Assembly (NCBI GenBank): GCA_026392115.1
Contig: JAPLCQ010000089.1
Location: 66,509-106,914 of the forward strand
Direction: 5' to 3'
DNA from: Armatimonadota bacterium
GTDB taxonomy: Bacteria > Armatimonadota > Chthonomonadetes > Chthonomonadales > CAJBBX01
DNA: 40,406 bases
Every line of letters starts with the position of its first letter. Position 1 is the stretch's first letter. Shown piece after piece: positions 1 to 9,000 of the stretch. The notes beneath the pieces were generated by a model. It was not told where the DNA came from. It worked only from the letters and a program-made list of their open reading frames with translations, and ran no database searches. A program made the position numbers and the translations under genes.

Positions 1-2144
1 CCGGCGACCGGGCGCTCCTCTTCGGCCCGGCCTGCGACGGATGCCGGGTGGTGGGCTGCGACATCGACGACGTGGGAGGCGACGGCATCGCCCTGCGCGG
101 CTCCGAGAACCGGGCCGACAACAACCACCTCAGCCGCACCGGCCTCTACGACATGGTCAGCGCGGCGGTGACGGTCTGCGGCAGCGAGTCCATCGTCGCG
201 CACAACACGATCCACGACGTCCCGCGCGACGGCGTCTTCGTCAACGGCGGGCGCAACGTCGTGGAGTACAACGACATCCGCCGGGCCATGATGAACACCG
301 CCGACAACGCGGCCATCGCCCTGCGCCAGCACAACGCCGACCTCGCCATGGCCTCGCTGGGCAACGTGATCCGCTACAACCGCATCACCGACGTCATCGG
401 CTACGGCTCCACGCCCCACTGCACCCACCCCGGCGAGGGCTACGCGGCGCCCTTCTGCGGCTTCGGCATCTACCTCGACAGCTTCATCTCGGGCGTCACG
501 GTCACCGGCAACCTGGTCGCCCGCTGCGGCGGACCCAATCTCTTCATCCAGTTCGGCGGCGGCAACAAGGTGGAGAACAACATCCTGGTGCAGGGCCCGG
601 CCCGGCGCATCCAGTACGACTCGATGATCTTCTTCGGCACCTATATGTATGGAGACGCGGGCGCGAAGTACCGCTCCACGGTGGGGCCGAACCTTTTCCG
701 GAACAACATCCTCGTCGACCGCTCGCCCGAGGGGGTCCTCTACAAGGTAGGGCACTGGGACGCGGCCACGCGATCAGACCCGGCGCAGGCGGTCTTCGAG
801 CGCAACCTGATCTGGCGGCAGGGCCTGCCGGTGCGCGTGGTCATGCACGCCTCCGAGGCCTGCGGCTCGTGGGCGCAGTGGACCGCCGCCGGGCGCGAGA
901 CCGGCAGCGTGGTGGCCGATCCGCTCTTTGTGGACGCCCCGCGCGACGACTACCACCTGAAGCCCGGCTCCCCGGCGAAGGCGCTGGGCATACGCGACGT
1001 CGGCGACGACCTGGCGCGGGCCGGGGTCTACCCTTCGCCGGAGCGCGCGACATGGCCCATCGCCACCCGCCCGGCCGCGCCGGAGAAGCACCGGGTCTTC
1101 CGCTTCCCGCCGGCGGCGCAGGCGGTGGTGGACGGCTTCGAGACCACGCCGCCCGGCAACCGGCCCCGGCGCTGGCAAGTGATCGCCGACCCGCCGGCCT
1201 ATGCCCAGGTCACCGCCGAGACCGCGCACACCGGCGCCCGAAGCCTGCGCATCGCCGACGCCGCGGGCCAGAAGCAGCCCTGGCAGCCGCACCTCTACCT
1301 CTATCCCGCCGCCGCACAGGGCGCGTACCGGCTCTCGGCCGCCTACCGGCAGAGCGCGGCGGCGCCCTGCGAGTTCTACATGGAGATGCGCGACTGGGCC
1401 GGAGCGCTGCGCGTGGGGCCGACCTTCCGCGTGGACCGCGACGGCGTCGTCTGGGCCAACGGCCCCATGGGCTCGGGCGGCGTGCGCGTTGCGCAGGTGG
1501 AGCCGGGGCGCTGGTTCACCGCAACCATGGAACTGGTCCCGGTCGCCACAGGCGTTGCACAATGGACCCTCGCGGTGAAGCCCGACGGCGGGCAGGCCCT
1601 GTCGCGCCGCTTCCCCGTGCCCGATGCGGCGTTCAAGTCGGTGACCTGGGTCGGCCTCTCGGCCACGGGCGACGGTCCCGGCGACCTCTGGATCGACGAC
1701 GTGATGCTGGGCCCGTCCGCCGCGCTGGACCGTGCGGCCGCGTGGGCCCCAGCCCTCCTGCGCGCCAGGCCGGGCGCCGGTCCCGCCGCCGCTCCGTCCG
1801 CCAGACCAGATGGTCTGGTGGCCGACTGGAGCATGGACAGCGCCGGACTGACCATCCCCGACGCCTCCGGCTCCGGCCTCCACGCCGACCAGGGCGGCGC
1901 CGAACGGGCGGTGGGCGCGTTCGGCGCGGCCCTTCGCACCGGCGCAGGCGGCACGGCCCTATTCGGCGACGACCGGCAGCTCCGGTTCGGCACGGGCGGC
2001 TTCACGCTGGAGCTATGGATGATGCCCGAGACGCTGGCCATCGACGCGCCCGCCCCGCGCCGCCGGTGCTGGAGAAGACCGCCTACCCGGCCTCGGGCTG
2101 GGTGCTGGACGTCTGGAACGACGGCCGCATCCGCATGGAGATGA
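1..2144 (+). CDS. Secreted right-handed beta-helix protein, 5'-truncated, main part
   Basis: The reading frame (codons from base 3) is open to the window edge, so the true start is outside. The first ~300 residues show the short Asn/Gly-rich strand-and-turn periodicity of NosD/pectate-lyase-like parallel beta-helices (for example NNHLSRTGLYDM and VVEYNDIRRAMMNTADN), a fold that usually binds or cleaves polysaccharide outside the cell. A beta-sandwich-like region follows at roughly 1130-1710 (VDGFETTPPGNRP through DLWIDDVMLGP). A LamG/concanavalin-like domain then begins near base 1815 (DGLVADWSMDSAG, FTLELWMMPE). Near base 2055 the homology jumps to another frame; codons from there to 2144 (Arg/Pro-rich) are out of frame. 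No catalytic residues could be assigned, so the substrate is unknown. Confidence 0.75.
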   Translation, partial: GDRALLFGPACDGCRVVGCDIDDVGGDGIALRGSENRADNNHLSRTGLYDMVSAAVTVCGSESIVAHNTIHDVPRDGVFVNGGRNVVEYNDIRRAMMNTADNAAIALRQHNADLAMASLGNVIRYNRITDVIGYGSTPHCTHPGEGYAAPFCGFGIYLDSFISGVTVTGNLVARCGGPNLFIQFGGGNKVENNILVQGPARRIQYDSMIFFGTYMYGDAGAKYRSTVGPNLFRNNILVDRSPEGVLYKVGHWDAATRSDPAQAVFERNLIWRQGLPVRVVMHASEACGSWAQWTAAGRETGSVVADPLFVDAPRDDYHLKPGSPAKALGIRDVGDDLARAGVYPSPERATWPIATRPAAPEKHRVFRFPPAAQAVVDGFETTPPGNRPRRWQVIADPPAYAQVTAETAHTGARSLRIADAAGQKQPWQPHLYLYPAAAQGAYRLSAAYRQSAAAPCEFYMEMRDWAGALRVGPTFRVDRDGVVWANGPMGSGGVRVAQVEPGRWFTATMELVPVATGVAQWTLAVKPDGGQALSRRFPVPDAAFKSVTWVGLSATGDGPGDLWIDDVMLGPSAALDRAAAWAPALLRARPGAGPAAAPSARPDGLVADWSMDSAGLTIPDASGSGLHADQGGAERAVGAFGAALRTGAGGTALFGDDRQLRFGTGGFTLELWMMPETLAIDAPAPRRRCWRRPPTRPRAGCWTSGTTAASAWR

Positions 2145-2485
2145 CCGACAGCGCGATGCACGACGGCACCGTGACCTCGTCGGCCGCCGTCAAGGCCGGG
2201 CAGTGGAACCATGTGGTGGTGAGCGTCGACCGCGCCGCGCGCCGGGCCTCCATCACCCTCAACGGCAAGGCCGAGCCGGCCATATCGCTGCCGGCGGCCT
2301 TCACCGGTAACCTCGATGTGGAGGGTAAGGCGATGCAGACCGGCGAGTGGCAACCCTTCGTCGGCCTGCTGGCCGGCGTCCGCGTCTACCGAACCGCCCT
2401 GCCGGATGCCCGGGCCGCGGCCCGGTGGGAGGCCACGCGAGGCAAGTACCGCTCCACGGCCTTCCGCGTGCTGGAAGACGATTGA
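2057..2485 (+). pseudogene. Frameshifted C-terminal half of the LamG domain of the upstream beta-helix protein
   Basis: This segment reads PVLEKTAYPASGWVLDVW, then GQWNHVVVSVDR and LAGVRVYRTALPDAR, and ends at the stop at 2483-2485. These are typical second-half strands of a LamG/concanavalin-A-like domain and continue directly from the domain cut off in the other frame. The shift equals loss of one base (or gain of two) inside a C/G-rich stretch around 2050-2065. A sequencing or assembly slip in that tract is as likely as a real mutation. The fragment has no start codon or Shine-Dalgarno of its own and should be read as the end of the same gene. Confidence 0.7.
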
Positions 2486-2512
2486 CAAGCCGCCCAGCGG
2501 TCGGGCCTGCCG

Positions 2513-2578
2513 GACTCGGGCACGGAGGCCCGAGCCACCAAGGGCGGGCGGGCGCACTCGGCCACGGAGGCCCGGAGA
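2513..2578. repeat. Dispersed intergenic hairpin repeat (one full, one degenerate copy)
   Basis: The unit ACTCGGGCACGGAGGCCCGA folds into a hairpin (CTCGGGC / GCCCGAG, 6-base loop). A second, imperfect copy follows at about 2556-2575. The same unit with its flanking GCCACCAA occurs in reverse orientation at 23006-23033. It lies between the beta-helix gene and the thioesterase gene. Confidence 0.6.
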
Positions 2579-2593
2579 CAGGGAGTGAGAGCT

Positions 2594-3010
2594 ATGCAAG
2601 ACCATCCGGAGCCGTTGCCCATCGTCTTCGAGATGCCCGTGACGGTGAGCGACGAGCACATCGACGCGCCGGGCCACCACGTCAACAACGTGGTCTACCT
2701 GCAGTGGGTGCAGCAGGTGGCCATCGCGCACTGGAGCTCGGCGGCGCCGCGGGAGATGCAGGAGGCGGTGGTCTGGTTCGTCACGCGCCACGAGATCGAC
2801 TACCTGCGGGAGGTCTTCGTGGGTGAGCGTCTGGTGATCCGCACCCACGTGGGCCCGGCCAAGGGCGCCCGGTTCGACCGTCTGGTGGAAATCGTGCGCG
2901 AGGGCGGCGAGCCGGTCTGCCGCGCGCGGAGCACCTGGGCCGCCATCGACGCGAAGACCGGGCGCCCGACCCGCATCACGCCGGAGATGCGCGCGCCGTT
3001 CCTCGGGTAG
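2594..3010 (+). CDS. Hotdog-fold acyl-CoA thioesterase (4HBT family)
   Basis: A 138-residue single hotdog domain. The N-terminal stretch SDEHIDAPGHHVNNVVYLQW matches the 4-hydroxybenzoyl-CoA thioesterase pattern (Asp, then G-H-x-N-N-x-x-Y on the long helix). The later parts FVTRHEIDYLREVFVGE and RARSTWAAIDAKTGRP fit the strands that follow. The family hydrolyses acyl-CoA or acyl-ACP thioesters in the cytoplasm; the substrate here is not deducible. The ATG at 2594 is preferred because GGGAG (2581-2585) lies 8 bases upstream. A GTG three codons earlier overlaps that Shine-Dalgarno. The gene is flanked by intergenic repeats and appears monocistronic. Confidence 0.85.
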   Translation: MQDHPEPLPIVFEMPVTVSDEHIDAPGHHVNNVVYLQWVQQVAIAHWSSAAPREMQEAVVWFVTRHEIDYLREVFVGERLVIRTHVGPAKGARFDRLVEIVREGGEPVCRARSTWAAIDAKTGRPTRITPEMRAPFLG

Positions 3011-3011
3011 C

Positions 3012-3415
3012 GGGCCTACGGGGCGGAGGCTCGCGCAAGGGGGGTCCTTCCGCTTCGCGTCAGGATGACGGCGGGGGCACGGCTTGACCGTGTTGACTGT
3101 GTTGACTGTGTTGACCGGACTGACGCCACTGACGACCGCCCTTGACGTCATCCTGAGGCCGCCGTTTGGCCGAAGGACCCCCCGTAAGCCGCCCGCCGCG
3201 CTGTCGCGTCGAACGGGGCCTAAGGGGCGGAGGCTCGCGCAAGGGGGGTCCTTCCGCTTCGCGTCAGGATGACGGCGGGGGCACGGCTTGACCGTGTTGA
3301 CTGTGTTGACTGTGTTGGCCGGACTGACGCCACTGACGACCGCCCTTGACGTCATCCTGAGGCCGCCGTATGGCCGAAGGATCCCCCGTAAGCCGCCCGC
3401 CGCGCTGTCGCGTCG
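3012..3415. repeat. Two tandem direct copies of a 204-bp mosaic repeat
   Basis: Copy 1 (3012-3215) and copy 2 (3216-3415) are nearly identical; differences include GTTTGG/GTATGG and ACCCCCC/ATCCCCC near their right ends. Each copy holds GGGGTCCTTCCGCTTCGCG, a CAGGATGACG box, an array of 9-bp GTGTTGACT units, the inverted box CGTCATCCTG, and the inverted arm GGCCGAAGGA(C/T)CCCCC. The outer arms are therefore inverted repeats of each other. It resembles the widespread intergenic repeats whose spurious translation reads HPERSEG-like. No transposase is present. Copy 2 lies inside the 3' part of the YcxB-like gene on the minus strand. Confidence 0.85.
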
Positions 3416-3884
3416 CCAGGTCGAGGAATGCAGTCCTCTGCGCGGCATCGGCAAAGGCTCGCGTGGGAATCACCGTGTACATGCGCGTGCCGTAGATCAG
3501 CAGGATCACTTCGCGGCCCTCAGCAACGCGGGAGTAGTGCGTCCAGGCGATCTGCGAGTCGATCGACGCGGTCTGGAAGTGGATGCCCTCCTCCGAGAAG
3601 GTCAGCCGGTAGGTTTCCCGGAACTTGGGGTTCCGCTTGAAGAACCAGCGCACCTGCAGCGGGCGCAACGAGAGCAGGTTGAACCACTCGGCCGCCGCTA
3701 CGGGGAACCAGACGAGGGTCCACCAGTGGAGCCCGGCGCCGGCAGCGGCGTATGCGCCGGTCCCCAACAGGATGAGGGCGACGACCTTGTCGATCTTCCA
3801 GTACGCGGTCGTCCGGTAGTCGAGGCGGTCGGCCTCGAGCTGATCCGAGAGGCGGTTGTCGAACTCCAACCGAATCGGTTCCAT
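3264..3884 (-). CDS. YcxB-like two-helix membrane protein with repeat-derived C-terminal tail
   Basis: A 206-residue protein. A hydrophobic hairpin (VVALILLGTGAYAAAGAG and WWTLVWFPVAAAEWFNLL) is followed by a C-terminal domain of the YcxB type (YRLTFSEEGIHFQTA, IAWTHYSRVAEGREVILLIY, FADAAQRTAFLDL). The function of this family is unknown; the protein should sit in the cytoplasmic membrane. ATG at 3884 is preceded by GGAGG about 8 bases upstream. The recognisable domain ends at FLDLATRQ. The last ~50 residues (GGRLTGDPSAIRRPQDD..., with QHSQHSQHGQ) are translated from copy 2 of the 204-bp repeat, so the repeat appears to have displaced the original stop codon. The tail is probably not functional. 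Confidence 0.7.
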   Translation of the reverse strand: MEPIRLEFDNRLSDQLEADRLDYRTTAYWKIDKVVALILLGTGAYAAAGAGLHWWTLVWFPVAAAEWFNLLSLRPLQVRWFFKRNPKFRETYRLTFSEEGIHFQTASIDSQIAWTHYSRVAEGREVILLIYGTRMYTVIPTRAFADAAQRTAFLDLATRQRGGRLTGDPSAIRRPQDDVKGGRQWRQSGQHSQHSQHGQAVPPPSS

Positions 3885-3926
3885 GGTGCAGCCTCCAGAT
3901 TGCCGGCGAGCCGTCCCACCCAACCC

Positions 3927-3955
3927 ATTATGGTGTAAGTGCGACCGACGGTACA
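3927..3955 (-). promoter_or_regulatory. Possible promoter of the YcxB-like gene
   Basis: On the minus strand a CATAAT box (3932-3927, 5 of 6 to the -10 consensus) stands 17 bases downstream of TGTACC (3955-3950, weak -35). It lies 42 bases before the ATG at 3884. The call rests on motif match and position only. Confidence 0.3.
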
Positions 3956-4050
3956 CTGCCCCCAGCACAATCCATGGAGACGATGACTATGAAGCTTCTC
4001 GTGACGCGCGGGCTCCCGCTGATGGCGACGGCGGAGTCGGGAAAGCCAAA

Positions 4051-4082
4051 CGGGGTCACAGGCCGTTGACCTGATGACCCCG
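4051..4082 (-). terminator. Candidate terminator after the RND efflux operon
   Basis: CGGGGTCA (4051-4058) pairs with TGACCCCG (4075-4082), and an inner CAGG/CCTG pair extends the stem. On the minus strand it starts 23 bases after the permease stop codon and is followed by the T-rich TTTGGCTTT. Strength is moderate because the T tract is interrupted. Confidence 0.55.
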
Positions 4083-4105
4083 TTGGTACCGTCGGCTCCG
4101 GGCGG

Positions 4106-7100
4106 CTAGTCCGCCGCGGCCACGCCCGTCCGGCCGAGGATGCGGGCCTTGACCCGGCGCAGGGAGGCCATCAGGTCGTCCATCATGGTGTAGTAGACCG
4201 GGATCGCGACGAGCGAGATCGCCAGCGAGAGCAGCTGCCCGCCGATGATGACGGTGCTCATGGCCCGGTTGGTGCCGGCCCCGGTGCCGCTGGAGAGCGC
4301 CAGCGGGATCATGCCCGCCACGAAGGCGATGGTGGTCATGAGGATGGGCCGCAGCCTGTCGCGGCAGGCCTCGATCACCGCGTCGTCGCGCTCCATGCCC
4401 TCGTTCCGCAGGCCGTTGGCGTGGTCCACCTGCAGGATGGCGTTCTTCATGACGACGCCGAAGAGCACCAGGATGCCCAGCATGGAGAAGATGTTCATCG
4501 ATCCCCGGAGCAGCAGGACCGAGAGCAGCGCGAACGGCATGGTCAGCGGCAGCACGGTGAGGATGACCAGCGGCGTCACCCAGCTCTCGAACTGCGCCGC
4601 GAGGATCAGGTACATGAAGACGATGGCCAGCAGCAGGGCCGTGCCGAAGGCCGTCATCGTCCGGCCCAGTTCGCGGGAGCGGCCGGCGGCCTGGCCCTGG
4701 TAGAGCGGGCCGGGTTTGGCCTTCTCGAAGATCTCGTTGATCTTGGCCTGCGTGGCCTGCTCGGAGCCGCCCTGCGGGATGTTGCAGGAGACCGTCACCT
4801 GCCGGTTGCGGGCGAACCGGTTGATGGAGGCCGGGCCGCTGCCGGGCCGCGATGTGACGACCTGATTCAGCGGGATGGCGCCCACGCCGGGGCTGGAGCT
4901 CGGCACGAGGAAGAGCGCCAGGTTCGCCTCGCGGTCGCGGTACTGCGGCATGGCGCGCAGGTTGATGTCGTACTGGTAGCCGCCTTCGGCGTAGTCCGAC
5001 ACCTTGGTCCCGGCGACCAGCATGCGGAGGGTGGTGGCCACGTCGGAGACGCCCACTCCCACGTCCGCCGCCGCGTTGCGGTCCACCGAGATTCCGATCT
5101 CGGGCTTCCCCGTGATGGAGCTCGTGTCGCAGTCCATGGCCGCGCCGCTCTCGGTCAGTTCCTTCACCATGCGGTCGGCCGTGGCGGTCAGCTTGTCCAG
5201 GTCCGGGCCGGTGAGGACGAACTGCACCGCCGTGGCCGTGCCGCCGCTCATGGGATCGGGCGCGGCCACCACGATGCGAAGGTCGCGTGGGTACTTGCCG
5301 ACGATTTCGGCTCGGGCGCGGCTCATGACCTCCTGCTGGGTCACGTTCTGCTTGCGCTCTTCGACCTTGCGCATGTGGACGGTCACCGCGCCGGAGTTCT
5401 GGCTGCGCTGCCGGTCGGAGCCGATGGTGACCACCGTGTAGTCGACCTCCGGCAGAACCCGCACCTGCTCGGCCAGCTTGTCCAGGATGGATGAGGTCTT
5501 CGACAGCGATGTGCCTTCGGGCGCCCGGACCGAGATGGCGAAGACGCCCTCGTCGTCCTCCGGCAGGAAGTTGACGCGGCTCGCCTTGCCCAGCGGGCCG
5601 ATCATGAAGAAGATAAACGCGCCCATGAGCGCCACGACCCAGCGATGCCGCAGCGACCAGCGCAGGACATTCCGGTACCCGCCCTCCAGCTTGCTGAAGG
5701 CGCCCGCCTTGGAGGTCCGCGGCGCGGGGGCCCCGGGGCTCTCGGCTTCGGACGAGCCGCGCAGGCCGTCGCCGCGCAGAATGGCGTGGAGCGTCTCCTT
5801 CGGCTTGCGGAGCCAGCGTGCGGAGAGCATGGGCGCCAGCGTGAACGCCACCAGCAGCGAGATCATGATGGCGAAGGCCATGGTCAAGCCGAACGAGTTG
5901 AAGAAGCGGCCCACGATGCCGGTCATGAACGAGATGGGGACGAAGACGGCGATCAGCGAGAAGGTGGTGGCCAGCACCGCCAGTCCGATCTCCTGCGTGG
6001 CCGCCAGCGCCGCTTCGCGCGGGCTCATCTGCTTCTCTTCGAGGTAGCGGTAGATGTTCTCGATGACGATGACGGCGTCGTCGATGACGATGCCCACCGC
6101 CAGGGTCAACGCCAGCAGCGTCACCACGTTCAGCGTGAAGCCCATGGTGGACATGAGCGCGAAGGTGGAGACCAGCGACGTGGGGATCGCGATGGCGGCG
6201 ATGATGGCCGAGCGCCAGTTCCAGAGGAAGACCAGCACGATGATGGAGGCCAGGATGGCGCCCAGGATCAGGTGCTCCTCCACGGCGCGCAGGGCGGCCA
6301 GGATGTAGTCGGACTGGTCGGAGACGATGCGCAGGTCCATGCCGGCCGGAAGCGTCTTCTGCAACTGCTCCAGTCGCGTCTTCACTCCCGCGATGGTGTT
6401 CACCGCGTTGGCGCCGCTCTGCTTGCGGATGCTCACGAGGATGGCGGGCTTGCCGTCCACCTTCGCCACGCTCTCGGCCTCCTCCTCGGCGTCGCTGACG
6501 CGGGCGACGTCGGATAGCCGGATGGCGTGGCCGTCGCGCACCCGGATGATCAGGTCGCGGATGCCGTCGATGGAGGTGACGCGGCCCCGGGTGCGCACGG
6601 AGATGCGCTTGTCGCCCTGGTCCAGCGCGCCGCCGGGCACCTGCAGGTTGCCCGCGGCCAGCGCGTTGCCCACCTCGAGGGCGGTCAGCTTGTAGGCGCG
6701 CAGGGCCATGGCGTCCAGTTCGACATTGATCTGCCGCGCCTGGCCGCCGAGGATCTCGGCCTCGCCCACGCCCTGGACGTTCTCGATCTGCGGGCGCATC
6801 GTCTTGTCGACGTACTCGGTCAGGTCGCGGATCGATCGATCCTGCGACGAGACGGCGAGCTGGATGACCGCCGAGGAGCCCGAGTCGAACTTCTGGACGA
6901 TGGGCTTGTCCACGTCCTTGGGCAGGTAGGCCAGCACCAGGTCCACCTTCGCGCGGACCTCCTGCGCGGCGATGTCGCCGTTCTTCTCCAGCACGAAGCC
7001 GATGACGACGGTTGAGACGCCCTCGGACGAGGTCGACGAGAGCGTGTCGATCCCCGAGACCGTGTTCACCTGCTTTTCGATCTGCTCGGTGACCTGTGTC

Positions 7101-7282
7101 TCCATCTCCTCCGGAGTGGCGCCGCGGAGGGTCGTGATCACGGTCACGTACGGGATGTCGACCGCGGGGAAACGGTCGACGCCCAGCCGCGGCAGCGAGT
7201 AGATGCCGACCACCGCGAAGACTAGCACCAAGACCGTCGCCACGACGGGCCGATTGACTGAAAGCCTTGCCAACGCCTGCAT
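4106..7282 (-). CDS. RND multidrug efflux permease (AcrB/MexB-like, HAE1 type)
   Basis: 1,058 residues, the normal length for a hydrophobe/amphiphile efflux RND pump. The N-terminus is a helix of the family (LSVNRPVVATVLVLVFAVVG) followed by periplasmic porter motifs (ATPEEMETQVTEQIE, LPKDVDKPIVQ). The diagnostic GIVIDDAVIVIENIYRYLEE, with the paired Asp used for proton relay in TM4, lies near residues 395-415. The C-terminal half repeats the arrangement (AAQFESWVTPLVILTVLPL, FGVVMKNAILQVDHAN). It would exchange protons for exported compounds across the inner membrane. It lies 68 bases after the adaptor gene and is last in the tetR-adaptor-permease operon. No TolC-type outer-membrane channel is in the window. 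The substrate is not predictable from sequence. Confidence 0.95.
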   Translation of the reverse strand: MQALARLSVNRPVVATVLVLVFAVVGIYSLPRLGVDRFPAVDIPYVTVITTLRGATPEEMETQVTEQIEKQVNTVSGIDTLSSTSSEGVSTVVIGFVLEKNGDIAAQEVRAKVDLVLAYLPKDVDKPIVQKFDSGSSAVIQLAVSSQDRSIRDLTEYVDKTMRPQIENVQGVGEAEILGGQARQINVELDAMALRAYKLTALEVGNALAAGNLQVPGGALDQGDKRISVRTRGRVTSIDGIRDLIIRVRDGHAIRLSDVARVSDAEEEAESVAKVDGKPAILVSIRKQSGANAVNTIAGVKTRLEQLQKTLPAGMDLRIVSDQSDYILAALRAVEEHLILGAILASIIVLVFLWNWRSAIIAAIAIPTSLVSTFALMSTMGFTLNVVTLLALTLAVGIVIDDAVIVIENIYRYLEEKQMSPREAALAATQEIGLAVLATTFSLIAVFVPISFMTGIVGRFFNSFGLTMAFAIMISLLVAFTLAPMLSARWLRKPKETLHAILRGDGLRGSSEAESPGAPAPRTSKAGAFSKLEGGYRNVLRWSLRHRWVVALMGAFIFFMIGPLGKASRVNFLPEDDEGVFAISVRAPEGTSLSKTSSILDKLAEQVRVLPEVDYTVVTIGSDRQRSQNSGAVTVHMRKVEERKQNVTQQEVMSRARAEIVGKYPRDLRIVVAAPDPMSGGTATAVQFVLTGPDLDKLTATADRMVKELTESGAAMDCDTSSITGKPEIGISVDRNAAADVGVGVSDVATTLRMLVAGTKVSDYAEGGYQYDINLRAMPQYRDREANLALFLVPSSSPGVGAIPLNQVVTSRPGSGPASINRFARNRQVTVSCNIPQGGSEQATQAKINEIFEKAKPGPLYQGQAAGRSRELGRTMTAFGTALLLAIVFMYLILAAQFESWVTPLVILTVLPLTMPFALLSVLLLRGSMNIFSMLGILVLFGVVMKNAILQVDHANGLRNEGMERDDAVIEACRDRLRPILMTTIAFVAGMIPLALSSGTGAGTNRAMSTVIIGGQLLSLAISLVAIPVYYTMMDDLMASLRRVKARILGRTGVAAAD

Positions 7283-7350
7283 GCGAATGCCCCCAAACTA
7301 CGCGGGCGGCACGGCCCGCGCCCGACCGGGAGCCGGAGCTCCCGGCATCA

Positions 7351-8943
7351 TCAGCGAGTTGTAGCCTCGGCGGCGGTCACCTGCGAGCCGTCAGTCAGTC
7401 CCTGCTGGCCCGCCACCACCACCCGCGCACCGGCCTTCACGCCCGTCACCTGCACCAGGCGCCCGTCGTCCGAGGAGAGGCCGACCGTCACGCGCTTCGC
7501 CCGCGCGATGCCGCCCTCGGCCACGAAAACGCGCGCCTTGCCCGCCTCGTCGGCTCCGACGACGGCGCCCTCGGGAACCATCACGGCGCCGCCATGCCGC
7601 TCTGCCTCGATGCGGCCCTGGGCGAACATCCTTGGCCGCAGCAGGCCCTCGGGATTGGCGAGGCTCACACGTACCGAGAAGGCCCGGCTGCCCTCGGAGG
7701 CCGACGGGTAGATCCTCGTCACCGTGCCCGTGAAGCGGCGGCCGGGGAAGGCGTTCACATCGACCTGCACCGGCTGGCCGACGCGCACCTGCCGCAGCTC
7801 CCGCTCGGTGACGGTCGGTTCGAAGAAGACCGTGTTCAGCGCAACCACGCGCAGAATCTGCGTGCCGGGCGAGACGACCTGGCCGGGATTGCCCGTGCGA
7901 ACCGAGACCTGCCCCGCGATGGGGCAGCGGATGGAGGCGTCGGACAGCGCCTTCCGCGCGATCTGCAAGCCGCCCATGGCCTGCTGCAGGGCGGCGCGGG
8001 CGGCCAGGACGTCGGCGCGGCGCACGTCGTTCTGCGCCAGGGCGGCGCGGGCGGTCTCGACATCGGCCTTCCGGACTTCGTCCATCGCCGAACCGGCGCG
8101 GGCCTGGCGGAGCCGCTCCTCGGCCTGGCGCAGGGCCTGCTCGGCCTGCACCACCTCCTGCGAGCGGGCGCCCTCCTTGACCAGCGAGAGCGTCTCCTCG
8201 GCGCCCGCCAACTGCTCGCGGGCCACCTGCTCGGCGGTCTGGTACTGCTCCAGCGCGGCCTCGGAGAGGGCGCCGTCGTCGGCCAGCGTGCGGAAGCGGC
8301 GGAGGTCGGCCTGGGCCTTCTTCAGGTTGGCCCGGGCGATGCTGACCTGGGTCTCGGAGCGCCGGATATCCTGCTTGCGGGCGCCCTCGCGGACCTGCGA
8401 CAGGACGGCCCTGGCCGCGGCCAGGCCCGCCTCGGCGGTATCGATGCCGACCTTGGTGTTGGTGGTCTGCTGGCCGTAGGCGGCCTCGGCGGCCTTCACG
8501 GCGCTCCCGGTGCTCGAGACCGTCTGCCGGTGCGCGGCCTCGGCATGGCTCACGCGGGCGCCGGCCGCCGCGACGGCGGCCTCGGCCGAGCGGACCTGCG
8601 ACTGGAAGTCGCTCAGGTCGAGCTGAGCCACCACCTGGCCCGGCTCCACGGCGTCGCCCTCGCGCACCATGAGGGTCGCCAGCCGGCCGGTGACCTTGGC
8701 GGCGAGCGGCACGTCGGTCTGGGAGACCAGCGAGCCGGTCACCTGCGTCCACTTCACGACTTCGCCCGTGGTGGCGGCCTCGGTCTCCACAGGCGCCGCC
8801 GTCTTGGCCGTCTGAGCCTGCGCCTGCGGCGCCTGCTGCTTGCAGCCGCCCACGGCCGCGGCCAGTGCGCAGCAGGCCAGGGCCATCGAGGCCGCCGCCG
8901 CCCGCCGTCTCGCCAGAGTGCGCCCATCGAAGTGCGTCATCAT
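7351..8943 (-). CDS. Periplasmic adaptor (MFP/HlyD family) lipoprotein of the RND pump
   Basis: 530 residues. The signal peptide ends in a lipobox AVGGC, giving lipidated Cys34, so the protein should be membrane-anchored and periplasmic. The lipoyl half-motif follows (PLAAKVTGRLATLMVREGDAVEPGQVVAQLD, split here only as a description of about residues 78-108). A very long alpha-hairpin, about residues 110-330, is rich in Ala/Glu/Arg/Gln with repeated EARAAL-like heptads. It is longer than usual in AcrA and would form an extended coiled coil towards an outer-membrane channel. The second lipoyl half, beta-barrel and membrane-proximal domains (SIRCPIAGQVSVRTGNPGQ, RELRQVRVGQPVQVD, VMVPEGAVVG) follow. 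The start at 8943 has GGGAG upstream; a second ATG follows at once. Confidence 0.93.
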   Translation of the reverse strand: MMTHFDGRTLARRRAAAASMALACCALAAAVGGCKQQAPQAQAQTAKTAAPVETEAATTGEVVKWTQVTGSLVSQTDVPLAAKVTGRLATLMVREGDAVEPGQVVAQLDLSDFQSQVRSAEAAVAAAGARVSHAEAAHRQTVSSTGSAVKAAEAAYGQQTTNTKVGIDTAEAGLAAARAVLSQVREGARKQDIRRSETQVSIARANLKKAQADLRRFRTLADDGALSEAALEQYQTAEQVAREQLAGAEETLSLVKEGARSQEVVQAEQALRQAEERLRQARAGSAMDEVRKADVETARAALAQNDVRRADVLAARAALQQAMGGLQIARKALSDASIRCPIAGQVSVRTGNPGQVVSPGTQILRVVALNTVFFEPTVTERELRQVRVGQPVQVDVNAFPGRRFTGTVTRIYPSASEGSRAFSVRVSLANPEGLLRPRMFAQGRIEAERHGGAVMVPEGAVVGADEAGKARVFVAEGGIARAKRVTVGLSSDDGRLVQVTGVKAGARVVVAGQQGLTDGSQVTAAEATTR

Positions 8944-9000
8944 GCCATGTCTCCCATCGGTGAAACCGTCACGCCGGGCGCTCCCGGCGCGGTTGCTCTG

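Noticed and set aside
1376-3454. 692-residue minus-strand open frame across beta-helix gene, thioesterase gene and repeats
   Set aside because: It crosses two well-supported plus-strand genes and both 204-bp repeats; no domain is recognisable and the repeat gives identical spurious peptides.
3989-4069. 26-codon plus-strand frame starting MKLLVTRGLPLMATAESG
   Set aside because: It begins like a signal peptide with GGAGA upstream but is not hydrophobic enough and ends in the operon terminator hairpin; perhaps a gene remnant, not supportable.
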